Shown here piece by piece: positions 35,472-44,023 of a DNA stretch of 53,731 bases; position 1 is the stretch's first letter, and the number at the start of each line of letters is the position of its first letter. The notes beneath the pieces are model-generated. The model was given only the letters and a program-made list of their open reading frames with translations, was not told the DNA's origin and ran no database searches. Made by a program: the position numbers and the translations under genes. The DNA is taken from contig JAHIRD010000052.1 in assembly GCA_018818835.1 (NCBI GenBank), positions 1 through 53,731 on the forward strand, written 5' to 3'. Source of the stretch: Pseudomonadota bacterium (GTDB lineage: Bacteria > Desulfobacterota > Desulfobacteria > Desulfobacterales > Desulfolunaceae).

Positions 35472-36548
35472 ATGATCATCGGACATGGCGGGAATATCTA
35501 TGACGTGGCAGCACATCTGGGCTGCCAGCCCACAGACATTATTGACATGAGCAGCAACCTGAATCCACTGGGGCCTCCCGAGGACCTATCCGGGCACCTG
35601 ATAAGCCGCATGGATTCAATTATCAGTCTTCCTGAGGTCAATTCGAAAAAAATTACCTCTCGTTTAGCTGACAGGTACGGCATTCCAAGTGAATGCGTCC
35701 TTGCCGGGAATGGGACCACCCAGTTCATCTATTCCATTCCTGTTGCTCTGAATATACGAAAAGCATTGGTGGTGGGGCCGAGCTATGCTGATTACAAAGA
35801 TGCCTGCACCATGTACCAGGCTGACTGTGATTATTTCCTGACCCGTGATGAGGACGGTTTTGCCTCGGATATGGACGCCCTTGTGGCGGCTGTGGATGGA
35901 AAAGACACCGTGTTTATCTGCAATCCAAACAATCCCACAGGAATGATGTGGGACAGATCTGATCTGGAGGAACTCTGCCGGGCCTTTCCCGAAACCTTTT
36001 TTGTGATTGACGAGTCCTACCTGCCTTTTGCTGAAGACAGTTACACTCAAAGCGCCATTCAACTCAGGCTGCCCAATGTCATTGTCCTGAATTCCATGTC
36101 CAAGATATTCCGTATTCCTGGCTTACGGGTGGGTTTTCTTATGGCCCCTGTGGCCCTGATCTACCGTTTTGAAAAATACATTCTGCCCTGGAGTGTCAAT
36201 GCCCTGGCCCAGGCAGCCGTGTCCTATATTTTGGAAAATCCAACCATTATTGATGCTTTTCTTGAACAAAGCCGACTGTTTGTAAAACAGGAAAAACAGA
36301 TATTCTTAGAGAAACTGGGCAACCTTGCCCATCTCCATGTCTTTCCGGGATCGGTTTATTTTGTACTTGCCAGACTATCCGGAACCATGCGGGCCCAGGA
36401 TCTGTGTGACAGGCTTCTTGTGGACAGAATTCTCATTCGCAACTGCGGAAATTTTAATGGCCTGGATGACAGGTATGTTCGTTTTTCCTTGAAAGACAGG
36501 GAAACGAACCTGCTTCTTGCCCATAGGCTCTGCTCGCTTTTGGGATGA
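35472..36548 (+). CDS. cobD: Threonine-phosphate decarboxylase-like PLP enzyme
   Basis: 358 residues of fold-type I aminotransferase. It opens GHGGNIYDVAAHLG and has SSNLNPLGPP, CNPNNPTG (150-157), D180 in VIDESYLPF and the PLP lysine K211 in NSMSKIFRIPGLRVGF. GHGGN at the N-terminus and the position after cobS fit CobD (L-threonine-O-3-phosphate decarboxylase, making the aminopropanol linker) rather than histidinol-phosphate aminotransferase. It is the last gene of the corrinoid run. Confidence 0.85.
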   Translation: MIIGHGGNIYDVAAHLGCQPTDIIDMSSNLNPLGPPEDLSGHLISRMDSIISLPEVNSKKITSRLADRYGIPSECVLAGNGTTQFIYSIPVALNIRKALVVGPSYADYKDACTMYQADCDYFLTRDEDGFASDMDALVAAVDGKDTVFICNPNNPTGMMWDRSDLEELCRAFPETFFVIDESYLPFAEDSYTQSAIQLRLPNVIVLNSMSKIFRIPGLRVGFLMAPVALIYRFEKYILPWSVNALAQAAVSYILENPTIIDAFLEQSRLFVKQEKQIFLEKLGNLAHLHVFPGSVYFVLARLSGTMRAQDLCDRLLVDRILIRNCGNFNGLDDRYVRFSLKDRETNLLLAHRLCSLLG

Positions 36549-36648
36549 CCAAGGGGCCAAGCTGAGGGGCGCAGTTTTATGCGTCGCCTCCAGCTGTTGG
36601 TTGGCGATGTACTTCCGAATTATTCGTACTCGTACGACTGATTTGGAT

Positions 36649-36679
36649 CGCCGCATATGGGACTTTTTACGACGCCATC
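36649..36679 (+). repeat. MITE-like repeat, copy F (right end only)
   Basis: Only the last 31 bp remain, CGCCGCATATGGGAC then TTTTTACGACGCCATC. It ends four bases before the stop codon of the convergent lipoprotein gene. The preceding 100 bp contain an imperfect hairpin (GCTGAGG...CCTCCAGC) that may end the corrinoid operon transcript. Confidence 0.8.
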
Positions 36680-36683
36680 AGCT

Positions 36684-37568
36684 TTAGATGCCAAGAACAA
36701 TCTTGAGTATTTCAAGGGCTTCCGAGGGGTACATGGTGCCGTTTTCCATCAGGATATCAACCAGGTTATCCTTGATCAGATCCCAACCGAAAAACACTTC
36801 GTCTCCCTCCCCCAGGCCGTCCTTCAATGTCAGTTTTATTTCACGTCTATCTTCCGGGTTTATTTCATCAATGTACTGAACCCAAAATGCTGTAAAGAGA
36901 CGGTCAATGTCATCATCCACAATCAGTTTATCGTGGAAAAGATTGTAATCCTTGTAGGCGTATAAATTCTCGGGGGTGGAAAGATAATCAAATGTGTCTG
37001 AAAGCAGATCGACAATCGTGCTATGGAATTTGTAAATTTTTGATTCACTTGGAAAACCGGCGTTGGGATTGGCCAGGAATCGGGCCTGGGGATCTTCCAG
37101 GAAGGCCAGGCCGATGATCATATCTGTCAATGGCGTGATATTTACGGTTTGGGGAAGTAAAATCTTCTCGGGCTCAGTTGTTTCCTCATCAGAGGGGATA
37201 TCGTTTTCAGCGGATGCGTCATCCTCTATGACGGGATTCCGTGCGCCGGAGGTATAAGAATACAGGGTCCGTTCTCCATCAAGATCTGCCCAGACCAGGT
37301 AGGGGGGGTCAGGTTTCTGAATACTGACTTCATAGGAGCCATCCACAGGATCAATGGCCGCTTGATATCTGTCTGCCCGTATATTGGTCAGAACATGGAC
37401 GGTTCCTGTTACCCGTTCATCTACGGGGACAGACCCCATGGTCACTGTACCTGTAATCACATAGGGCCGGGGCATGCCATAACCGCTGTTGTCGCAGCCC
37501 GACAAAAATAAGGGCAGCATCACCAGGATAAAGAGGCCGGCTTTCAAAAGACAGGACTTCAGTGTCAT
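36684..37568 (-). CDS. Unknown lipoprotein
   Basis: 294 residues with a lipoprotein signal: hydrophobic LFILVMLPLFLSGC, lipobox LSGC with C at about residue 25. The N-terminal mature part (YVITGTVTMGSVPVDERVTG to SYEVSIQKPDPPYLVW) resembles a small beta-sandwich of carboxypeptidase-regulatory type. An acidic linker follows (EDDASAENDIPSDEETTEPE), then a helical C-terminal part. I do not recognise the C-terminal half. Monocistronic; reads toward the end of the corrinoid operon. Confidence 0.7.
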   Translation of the reverse strand: MTLKSCLLKAGLFILVMLPLFLSGCDNSGYGMPRPYVITGTVTMGSVPVDERVTGTVHVLTNIRADRYQAAIDPVDGSYEVSIQKPDPPYLVWADLDGERTLYSYTSGARNPVIEDDASAENDIPSDEETTEPEKILLPQTVNITPLTDMIIGLAFLEDPQARFLANPNAGFPSESKIYKFHSTIVDLLSDTFDYLSTPENLYAYKDYNLFHDKLIVDDDIDRLFTAFWVQYIDEINPEDRREIKLTLKDGLGEGDEVFFGWDLIKDNLVDILMENGTMYPSEALEILKIVLGI

Positions 37569-37864
37569 AAATCAACTCCTTGACATCGGTTTTTATTGGA
37601 CATCTGTTTAAGATATGTATTAAGGCCACCGGGTATAGTCAAGTAAAAAGAAGGTCATGATGGGTCCTAAAGCATTCAACGCATCGGCCGTGCCATATGT
37701 ATGTTTTTTGTTAGAATTTTTTTGGGCCAAGGTTGTCATGGCTTTTTTGTAAAAAAAAGGTATTTGACCGTGAGTTCCTGTGTTATGACTATTATCTGAA
37801 ACACGCATGATCGATCTTCTTTAAAGTATTATTTTTTTAAAAACAATTTTCAGGCATAAATAAT

Positions 37865-38015
37865 GATGAACTCGCAAAAAGTCGACGTATGGCTATGGAA
37901 AAAGGTCCATAGGCAAGGCGTAGTGTTTGGTCGGGTGTGAAGGCATACTTAATCGTATGTCGAACGTCCGGCCAAACACTATAACGCCGTATATGGGACT
38001 TTTTACGACGCCATC
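37865..38015 (+). repeat. MITE-like repeat, copy C (full length)
   Basis: Ends GATGAACTCGCAAAAAGTC and ...GACTTTTTACGACGCCATC; 151 bp. Its right end lies 22 bp upstream of the manC start codon, so it sits where manC's promoter or leader should be. The flanks do not show a clear duplication. The remaining 300 bp of the 469-bp gap are AT-rich; I see no certain gene there. Confidence 0.85.
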
Positions 38016-38037
38016 ACATATTGTGTGAGGAACTTAT

Positions 38038-39456
38038 ATGATTATCCCTGTCATCCTTGCCGGTGGTTCAGGCACCCGTCTTTGGCCTCTTTCACGTGAA
38101 CAGTATCCCAAACAGCTCTTGAGTCTGGTAGACGAAAAGACCATGCTGCAGAATACGGTTCTTCGATTAATGAGTTTCCCCAAGGTCCATGCGCCCATGG
38201 TGATCTGCAATGACGACCACCGGTTTATGGTGGCAGAGCAACTTCGGGCCATTGGAGTGAGCACGGCAGCCATCGTTCTTGAACCCATGGGTCGGAATAC
38301 GGCCCCGGCCCTTGCTGTGGCCGCCATAAAAGCCCTTGAAGGCGGGGATGACCCGGTGCTGATGGTTCTTCCTGCGGATCATAATATTGAAGAGGTGAAA
38401 GCCCTTCATCAATCCATTGAACTGGGGCTTGGTCTGTGTGAGAAAGGCTATCTGATCACTTTTGGTATTGTGCCCCAAGCCCCGGAAACCGGTTACGGTT
38501 ATATCCGTAAAGGAAAATTTATTTCTCCGGAAACCGATTCCAGTGCTGTTGCCATTGCAGAGTTCGTGGAAAAACCCGATATGGAAACAGCCCGTAAATA
38601 TGTGGCATCCGGAAATTATTGCTGGAACAGCGGCATGTTTATGTTCAAGGCATCCAGGGTTCTTGGGGAATTGGAACGCTTTGTCCCGGATATTGTGGCC
38701 GCCTGCAGGGCCGCTGTGTCCAAAGGCCGGAAAGACCTTGATTTTTTTAGACTGGATAAAGAAGCCTTTGCCGTCTGTCCCAGCAACAGCATTGACTATG
38801 CCGTCATGGAAAAAACGGATCAAGGTGCCATGATCCCCCTCTCGGCCGGATGGAATGACCTGGGCTCTTGGGATGCCCTCTGGCAGGTTGGGGGAAAGGA
38901 CGAAAACGGCAATGTGATCCATGGTGATGTCTTGACCCACGAAGTGAAACATTCGTATTTACATGCCGAAACCCGGATGATTGCAGCGGTGGGTCTTGAA
39001 AATCATGTGGTGGTTGAAACAGCTGATGCTGTTCTCATCGCTCCCAGGGACAGGGTCCAGGATGTGAAACGAATCGTGACCCAGTTGAAAACCGTGATGC
39101 GGGAGGAAGCCTCCATCCACAAAAAGGTCTATCGACCCTGGGGGTCTTATGAAGGTATCGATCTTTCAAGTAATTTTCAGGTGAAACGCATCACGGTGAA
39201 ACCCGGGGCGCGGCTCTCTCTGCAGAAACATTTTCATCGGGCCGAACATTGGGTGGTTGTCCGTGGTACCGCCATTGTCACCAAGGGGGAAAAGGAATTT
39301 GTTCTCAAAGAAGACGAATCCACTTATATCCCCTTGGGTGTGGTCCACCGGCTTGAAAATCCGGGTAAGATTGATTTGGAACTGATCGAAGTCCAATCAG
39401 GCAGTTATCTTGGCGAAGACGATATTGTCCGTTTTGAGGATGTCTATGGAAGATAA
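38038..39456 (+). CDS. manC: Mannose-1-phosphate guanylyltransferase / mannose-6-phosphate isomerase
   Basis: 472 residues. Nucleotidyltransferase domain with LAGGSGTRLWPLSREQYPKQ (about 8-27), then VLPADHNI, EFVEKPD and WNSGMFMFKA. The C-terminal cupin isomerase domain starts near 350 and has RPWGSYEGID, KPGARLSLQKHFHRAEHWVV. It makes GDP-mannose for polysaccharides and glycolipids. Ribosome site GAGGAAC. It overlaps the next gene's start by 11 bases. Confidence 0.94.
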   Translation: MIIPVILAGGSGTRLWPLSREQYPKQLLSLVDEKTMLQNTVLRLMSFPKVHAPMVICNDDHRFMVAEQLRAIGVSTAAIVLEPMGRNTAPALAVAAIKALEGGDDPVLMVLPADHNIEEVKALHQSIELGLGLCEKGYLITFGIVPQAPETGYGYIRKGKFISPETDSSAVAIAEFVEKPDMETARKYVASGNYCWNSGMFMFKASRVLGELERFVPDIVAACRAAVSKGRKDLDFFRLDKEAFAVCPSNSIDYAVMEKTDQGAMIPLSAGWNDLGSWDALWQVGGKDENGNVIHGDVLTHEVKHSYLHAETRMIAAVGLENHVVVETADAVLIAPRDRVQDVKRIVTQLKTVMREEASIHKKVYRPWGSYEGIDLSSNFQVKRITVKPGARLSLQKHFHRAEHWVVVRGTAIVTKGEKEFVLKEDESTYIPLGVVHRLENPGKIDLELIEVQSGSYLGEDDIVRFEDVYGR

Positions 39457-40027
39457 TTTTGAAAACAAAGAATTTGAGTCATTAAAAGGTCATTTTCTTA
39501 TTGCCATGCCCGATCTTGGGGACCCGAATTTTTCGAAAACCGTGACACTGATCTGTGAACATAATGATGACGGGGCTCTTGGGCTTATCATCAATCGGCC
39601 CCATCCCTTGATCATCACCGAACAGATTTTCAGGGAATTCAAGATGGGTGTTGGAGAAGGGGGTGGAAAAGAACCCATTTACATGGGCGGCCCGGTTCAG
39701 ATGGATGAAGTTTATATCCTCCATGGCCCGCCTTTTGACTGGCGGGGAACCCTTCAAATTACCCGGACACTGGCTTTGAGCAACACCATTGATCTCCTGG
39801 AAGCCATGGCTCTAAACATGGGGCCTAAACGTACACGGATGATGCTGGGCTGTGCAGGGTGGGGGCCGGGACAGCTTGAGAAAGAAATCCGGCAGAATGC
39901 CTGGCTCACCCAAAGTGTGTCCGACGGGATTATTTTTAATACACGTGCTGAAGATTGCTGGGATGAAGCGGTTCGCAGTTTAGGAGTTGATCCCCTTCTT
40001 TTGACCTCACGTGCAGGGCATGCCTGA
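39446..40027 (+). CDS. yqgE: YqgE/AlgH family protein (DUF179)
   Basis: 193 residues from the ATG at 39446, which has GAGG in the end of manC; earlier in-frame starts at 39410 and 39440 are less well placed. The family features are GHFLIAMPDLGDPNFSKTV, LGLIINRP and GGPVQMDEVYILH, then MLGCAGWGPGQLEKEI. Its function is unsettled; it was linked to alginate regulation in Pseudomonas. Coupling with manC fits a loose link to polysaccharide metabolism. Confidence 0.9.
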   Translation: MEDNFENKEFESLKGHFLIAMPDLGDPNFSKTVTLICEHNDDGALGLIINRPHPLIITEQIFREFKMGVGEGGGKEPIYMGGPVQMDEVYILHGPPFDWRGTLQITRTLALSNTIDLLEAMALNMGPKRTRMMLGCAGWGPGQLEKEIRQNAWLTQSVSDGIIFNTRAEDCWDEAVRSLGVDPLLLTSRAGHA

Positions 40028-40076
40028 TCAAGGGTCGTTATTGAGTGTAAGGACACTCGTTCGATAAACATCCGGA

Positions 40077-40235
40077 TCAGTTGTTTGATTTAATCGCGGT
40101 TTGAGGGGTTTTACGGGGTTTCTTTTTTTTAAGACAGATCTGGTCTTTTTTGACAAAAGCACAGATTTTGGGATTAAAATATTCTTTGCAATTCAAAGGG
40201 TTGTATAGCGGGCACTCGGTATGTTTTTCAGACAT
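40077..40235 (-). CDS. Small Cys-rich basic protein
   Basis: 52 residues from the ATG at 40235, which has the ribosome site AGGAAG. It begins MSEKHTECPLYNPLNCKEYF and has four cysteines at 8, 16, 25 and 33, evenly spaced 8-9 apart, then a lysine-rich tail (CLKKKKPRK). Even spacing of cysteines suggests a metal site or disulfides. I do not recognise it. It follows the YcaO-TPR and SprA-like genes on the same strand after a repeat-bearing gap of 180 bp. Confidence 0.55.
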   Translation of the reverse strand: MSEKHTECPLYNPLNCKEYFNPKICAFVKKDQICLKKKKPRKTPQTAIKSNN

Positions 40236-40319
40236 TGCTCAGATCTTCCTAATTGATTGGAATTTCGCGCTGTCAATTAATATAGCATAAGATATTGGAT
40301 TTAACAAGGTTTGAAAGCA

Positions 40320-40392
40320 AATCGATTTCGATCCCGATAGCGATTTCGATCCCGAAGGAACTAAATCCCAACAAACGGAGGCACTTGACGCC
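40320..40392 (+). repeat. CGATTTCGATCCC repeat, copy 1
   Basis: Two direct 18-bp units (CGATTTCGATCCCGATAG and CGATTTCGATCCCGAAGG) and a tail AAATCCCAACAAA. About 50 bp of it recurs at 53330-53372 with few changes. Confidence 0.75.
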
Positions 40393-40420
40393 CGCCTATG
40401 GGAGTTTTTACGACGCCATC
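40392..40420 (+). repeat. MITE-like repeat, copy H (right end only)
   Basis: The last 29 bp of the element, CCGCCTATGGGAG then TTTTTACGACGCCATC. The final bases overlap the stop codon of the SprA-like gene (40419-40421). Confidence 0.75.
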
Positions 40421-41204
40421 AGGTGTAAACGTCAAGGGTCGGTTTGGATGATGGCTCATCCATGCTTGCCGTGTATCCATCCGTGGTGTGTGATCCTTTT
40501 TTAATGCCTGAATTTTGAGAGTTACCATTTTCTTCAGTCTGGTTAAGGGCCATGACCTCTGACTGGGCTTCCATTTCAATCCGCGAGGCGTTGGCTGCCA
40601 CGGCCCTGTCCTGCCCCGATGGGTTTGCAGGTGCAGTTGCAGCCCTGATAATGGTTCTCATTTTGGCGATGGTGGCCTTGGGATCTCCGGGTTCCTTGGA
40701 TGCATCAATGCTGACCTCCCCTCCAACAGCATATTTTTTTCCGTCCGGTCCTGTTTGGTATTCAAAATGGGCACCTCCCCGAACATATTGGCCCCCTGCA
40801 GCGATATGGGCTTGCTCATGGGCTTTGACCTCGGTATCCCTTGCTTTAAGGTTGCTGATCTGTTTTTGCTCTTCAGGCGAATACTCGGAATCCCTTTGGC
40901 CGGATTTTGTTTCTGATGATTTGGCGGATGCATCATTTTCTTTCGTGGAATCATCGGTGGTGGTGGGCTGGGATTCTTCCCCTTCGCCCATGGCGGGAGT
41001 CCCGCCACCGATTCGTTGATAGGTCGTGTAGGCCTCACCCTGTTCACGTCCTGGGCCTTGGTTTTCATCCACGTGTTTTTCTTGCCCAACAGATGCAGGG
41101 GTCTTGCCTTGTTCAGCGGGCTGTGACTGGGCTGGAGCCGTGTCAGCTTTGAACGAAGAATAATATGACGTATTTCCCAAAGGGGAAACAACGGATATGG
41201 CCAT
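40419..41204 (-). CDS. SprA-like putative metalloprotease
   Basis: 261 residues. After a long low-complexity N-terminal part comes the conserved core: LKARDTEVKAHEQAHIAAGG, then YEYQTGPDGKKYAVGGEV-like sequence (here HFEYQTGPDGKKYAVGGEV). This matches the SprA-related family (PF12118), in which HEQAH resembles a zinc-protease HExxH motif. No signal peptide is seen. The C-terminal tail is also low complexity. Activity has not been shown for the family as far as I know. It lies 86 bp downstream of the YcaO-TPR gene on the same strand. Confidence 0.8.
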   Translation of the reverse strand: MAISVVSPLGNTSYYSSFKADTAPAQSQPAEQGKTPASVGQEKHVDENQGPGREQGEAYTTYQRIGGGTPAMGEGEESQPTTTDDSTKENDASAKSSETKSGQRDSEYSPEEQKQISNLKARDTEVKAHEQAHIAAGGQYVRGGAHFEYQTGPDGKKYAVGGEVSIDASKEPGDPKATIAKMRTIIRAATAPANPSGQDRAVAANASRIEMEAQSEVMALNQTEENGNSQNSGIKKGSHTTDGYTASMDEPSSKPTLDVYT

Positions 41205-41290
41205 GATAAATTACCTGTTTCAAATTACATGTTAATACACCAGTAATCTTATCGGCTCATTATCCCAAGACCTTAAGTGAACACAGTTTT

Positions 41291-43024
41291 TTAACTCTTC
41301 GAAAGTTTATCCAGATTGTCCCTGGCAAAATCAAGGCTCGGGTCCAGCTTAAGAGCCATGGTGTAATAGGAGATTGCCTTGAGGGTTTCTCCCATGTCCC
41401 GGTAGTTGGACGCAATGTTGGCGTAATCGATTCCAGACCCTGGGTTGAGTTCAAGTACCCGTTTGAAACAGGTGATGGCGGTTTCATGGTTTTTCAGCAT
41501 GAAATGGCAGAAACCCATGAGGTTGAATATGTCTTCACGTTCATCGTCCGCCTCGGCTCCTTTTTCAAGGATAAGAAGGGCCTCTTTATAGTGGCCCAGA
41601 TCCTTCAGGCATACTCCGGTGTATGAACAGATGGAGGGAATGTCCTGGGGCTGGGGTTCCAGGGACAGGGCTTTTTCGAAACAAGCCAGAGCCTGCTGGT
41701 GGCGTTCCATGGAAAGATAAGTCAGGCCGATAAAAAATTGAATATAGTATTTACCGGGGAGTTTTTTATCCATATCCTTCAACCGGGGAAGAGCCTCAAA
41801 GGGTTCCAGGTTCTCCGAGATGAATTTGGCTGAAAACATGCCCACATTGGTTCCCGTGGCCCTTTCGCGGAAATGGGCACCCGGAATGATGGCGTAGAAT
41901 GCCGGAACCTGAAGGTCGGGATGCATGGTATTGACCAGAAAAACATCCATGCCCTTTTTTTCAAGGACAGAAAGATTATTTTCCACTTCAACGCGGATAT
42001 TGTCATGGGAAAGATCGGGAAGATCGGCCATGGAGATGGTCCGAGGGGTTTCGATGATGTAACCGGCGTCGGACAAAGAACGGAATTTGGGAAGCCCGCT
42101 GGCTACATAATTGGACTTGGTATTAAAATCCCCTGCGAGTTGAGCCACTTCGGTAAGTGCGCGACTCAGGGCTTTTTCAGGATTCGGAGCTGTTCCGGCG
42201 GTCCAGACAATTTCACTTTTATCCGGGAATGTGCTGGGATCCCATGCAAGAACTCCAACCGTTGGAATGCCTGTATCCAGACTGAAATCAGAAACCACAA
42301 GCCGGATGCCTGCTTTGGAGTATTTTTCGAGCATATCAAGAACAGCCGGGTCTTTGGCTGTATAGGGATCAATACGGGGAACGCTTCGTTTTTCCATGCT
42401 GATCAGTGATGAAACATGGCGTTCAATAATTTCCGAAATGCCCTGGCAGATCGCCTCCTCCTGGCAATTTCCAGCCGAGGGTCCGTTGAATTCATTGATC
42501 ATGAAAAACCAGTCAAAGGGAATCAGGACTTCTTTTTTTTGGGTTATATTATAGGCCCAGGTCCATTTCAAAGGTAGGTCGGAAAAAAACTCCTGGGTGA
42601 CCTTGAGTTCCTCCTGATTGTAATCATGCACGGACCTGGCGATCTGATCAAAGTCAATGGCTTTATCCCGGACATTTTTGTAGGTGTCTTGGATAAAATT
42701 GTTTTCATTCTGGCGGAAGGAAAAAAAACTGAAACGTTCAGCCAACTCCATCACGGCACTGGCTTCAGACTGGGCGGGAGTGGCACCTTTACCCATCTGC
42801 TTGTTTGTACCTGTAAGTTTTTTTGCGTCTTCACCACAGATGCTGAAATAAACGGGAATGTCCAATCGTCCGTTGTCAATCCTCTCCGTACTCTCAAGGA
42901 TGTCCAGATTGAGGTGGGCTGTCTTGGTCTTGAAACGGTCAACCGTTTCTTCGGGTGTCATGATTTTATCTTGATCATGGGTGACTTTTTTAAACGCATC
43001 TTGCAAAACAATTTTAACGGTCAT
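41291..43024 (-). CDS. YcaO-domain protein with C-terminal TPR repeats
   Basis: 577 residues. The YcaO ATP-binding residues are present: SEASAVMELAERFS (S86, S89, E93, E96, R97) and GNCQEEAICQGISEIIERH (N186, E190, Q194, E198, E201, R202). About four TPR repeats fill residues 430-575 (for example QALACFEKALSLEPQPQD and AITCFKRVLELNPGSG). YcaO enzymes activate peptide backbone amides with ATP to make azolines, thioamides or amidines. The TPR part may bind the substrate protein. No TfuA, dehydrogenase or obvious precursor lies next to it, so the substrate is unknown. Confidence 0.88.
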   Translation of the reverse strand: MTVKIVLQDAFKKVTHDQDKIMTPEETVDRFKTKTAHLNLDILESTERIDNGRLDIPVYFSICGEDAKKLTGTNKQMGKGATPAQSEASAVMELAERFSFFSFRQNENNFIQDTYKNVRDKAIDFDQIARSVHDYNQEELKVTQEFFSDLPLKWTWAYNITQKKEVLIPFDWFFMINEFNGPSAGNCQEEAICQGISEIIERHVSSLISMEKRSVPRIDPYTAKDPAVLDMLEKYSKAGIRLVVSDFSLDTGIPTVGVLAWDPSTFPDKSEIVWTAGTAPNPEKALSRALTEVAQLAGDFNTKSNYVASGLPKFRSLSDAGYIIETPRTISMADLPDLSHDNIRVEVENNLSVLEKKGMDVFLVNTMHPDLQVPAFYAIIPGAHFRERATGTNVGMFSAKFISENLEPFEALPRLKDMDKKLPGKYYIQFFIGLTYLSMERHQQALACFEKALSLEPQPQDIPSICSYTGVCLKDLGHYKEALLILEKGAEADDEREDIFNLMGFCHFMLKNHETAITCFKRVLELNPGSGIDYANIASNYRDMGETLKAISYYTMALKLDPSLDFARDNLDKLSKS

Positions 43025-43173
43025 TGTCCTTCTCCATTAGATTAAAAACGATCTCATATATCATATCTGTAATGCCGATGAAAGGAATGTCTTTTTTTAA
43101 ATTGACCCACAGCAAATAATCTGTTAGAGGAAACCAAGTCATTTCGGCAATTTAATTTTTTAGAATTTAGATT

Positions 43174-43266
43174 GATGGACTCGCAAAAAGTCGGCGTATG
43201 GCTATGGAAAAAGGCCCATAGGCCAAACACTATAACGCCGCATATGGGACTTTTTACGACGCCATC
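43174..43266 (+). repeat. MITE-like repeat, copy D (short internal-deletion form)
   Basis: 93 bp: both ends are kept (GATGGACTCGCAAAAAGTC and ...GACTTTTTACGACGCCATC) but the middle between AAAGGCCCATAGG and CCAAACACTATAACG is missing. Lies in the gap between the divergent YcaO-TPR and hisB genes. Confidence 0.85.
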
Positions 43267-43314
43267 AAGAGTGTCAAGCCAATCAGCAGTTTAATAAATC
43301 ATAAGGACATGGTG

Positions 43315-43902
43315 ATGAAACGATTAACCCGGATTGAACGAAACACATCCGAAACACGGATTTCTGCCACCATTGATCTGGATGGAAGTGGAAACAGGGA
43401 TATTTCCACCGGGATTCCTTTTTTTGATCATATGCTGGACCTATTTGCCCGCCATGGGTTTTTCGATCTTACCATTCACGCAGAAGGTGATATCGGGGTG
43501 GATAATCACCATACCGTGGAAGATATCGGGATTGTTCTGGGATCTCTGGTGAACGATGCCTTGGGAGACCGAAAAGGTATTGTCAGGTACGGTCATGCGG
43601 TCACACCCATGGATGAGACCTTGAGTGAGGTTAGCCTGGATTTGTCGAACAGGCCTTATCTTGTATGCCATATGCCGGAACACATGGGTGTGTGCGGTAC
43701 CTTTGACACCCGTGATGTGAAAGAATTCTTAAGGGCCTTTGCCAGTAAAGGCGGCATGAATCTCCACGTGAATGTGAGATACGGCGAAAACGATCACCAT
43801 ATTGTTGAGTCGGTTTTCAAAGGTCTTGGACGGGCTCTGGATCAGGCCGTGTCTCTTGACAAAAGAATTACCGGGCACCTATCCACAAAAGGGATGATTT
43901 AA
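43315..43902 (+). CDS. hisB: Imidazoleglycerol-phosphate dehydratase
   Basis: 195 residues from the ATG at 43315, which has AAGGA at the right distance; an ATG at 43309 is too close to it. The two metal-binding motifs DNHHTVEDIGIVLG and NDHHIVESVFKGLGRALD are intact, and GIPFFDHMLDLFARHG is typical. It dehydrates imidazoleglycerol phosphate in histidine synthesis, the monofunctional form. No other his gene is nearby. Confidence 0.95.
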   Translation: MKRLTRIERNTSETRISATIDLDGSGNRDISTGIPFFDHMLDLFARHGFFDLTIHAEGDIGVDNHHTVEDIGIVLGSLVNDALGDRKGIVRYGHAVTPMDETLSEVSLDLSNRPYLVCHMPEHMGVCGTFDTRDVKEFLRAFASKGGMNLHVNVRYGENDHHIVESVFKGLGRALDQAVSLDKRITGHLSTKGMI

Positions 43903-44023
43903 CGAATTTGATTTGACAAACGCGGATGAGTAATTACTTTTTCGGGTCGTACTTGGAATTTAGTCGCACCGTGAAATGGTCATGGGGGGCAGGTTACCGT
44001 GACGGCATGGGAGATGAACGGTT

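Noticed and set aside
37620-37808. A 62-codon frame on the minus strand upstream of the lipoprotein gene
   Set aside because: Weak ribosome site, no recognisable domain, AT-rich promoter-like surroundings; not convincing as a gene.
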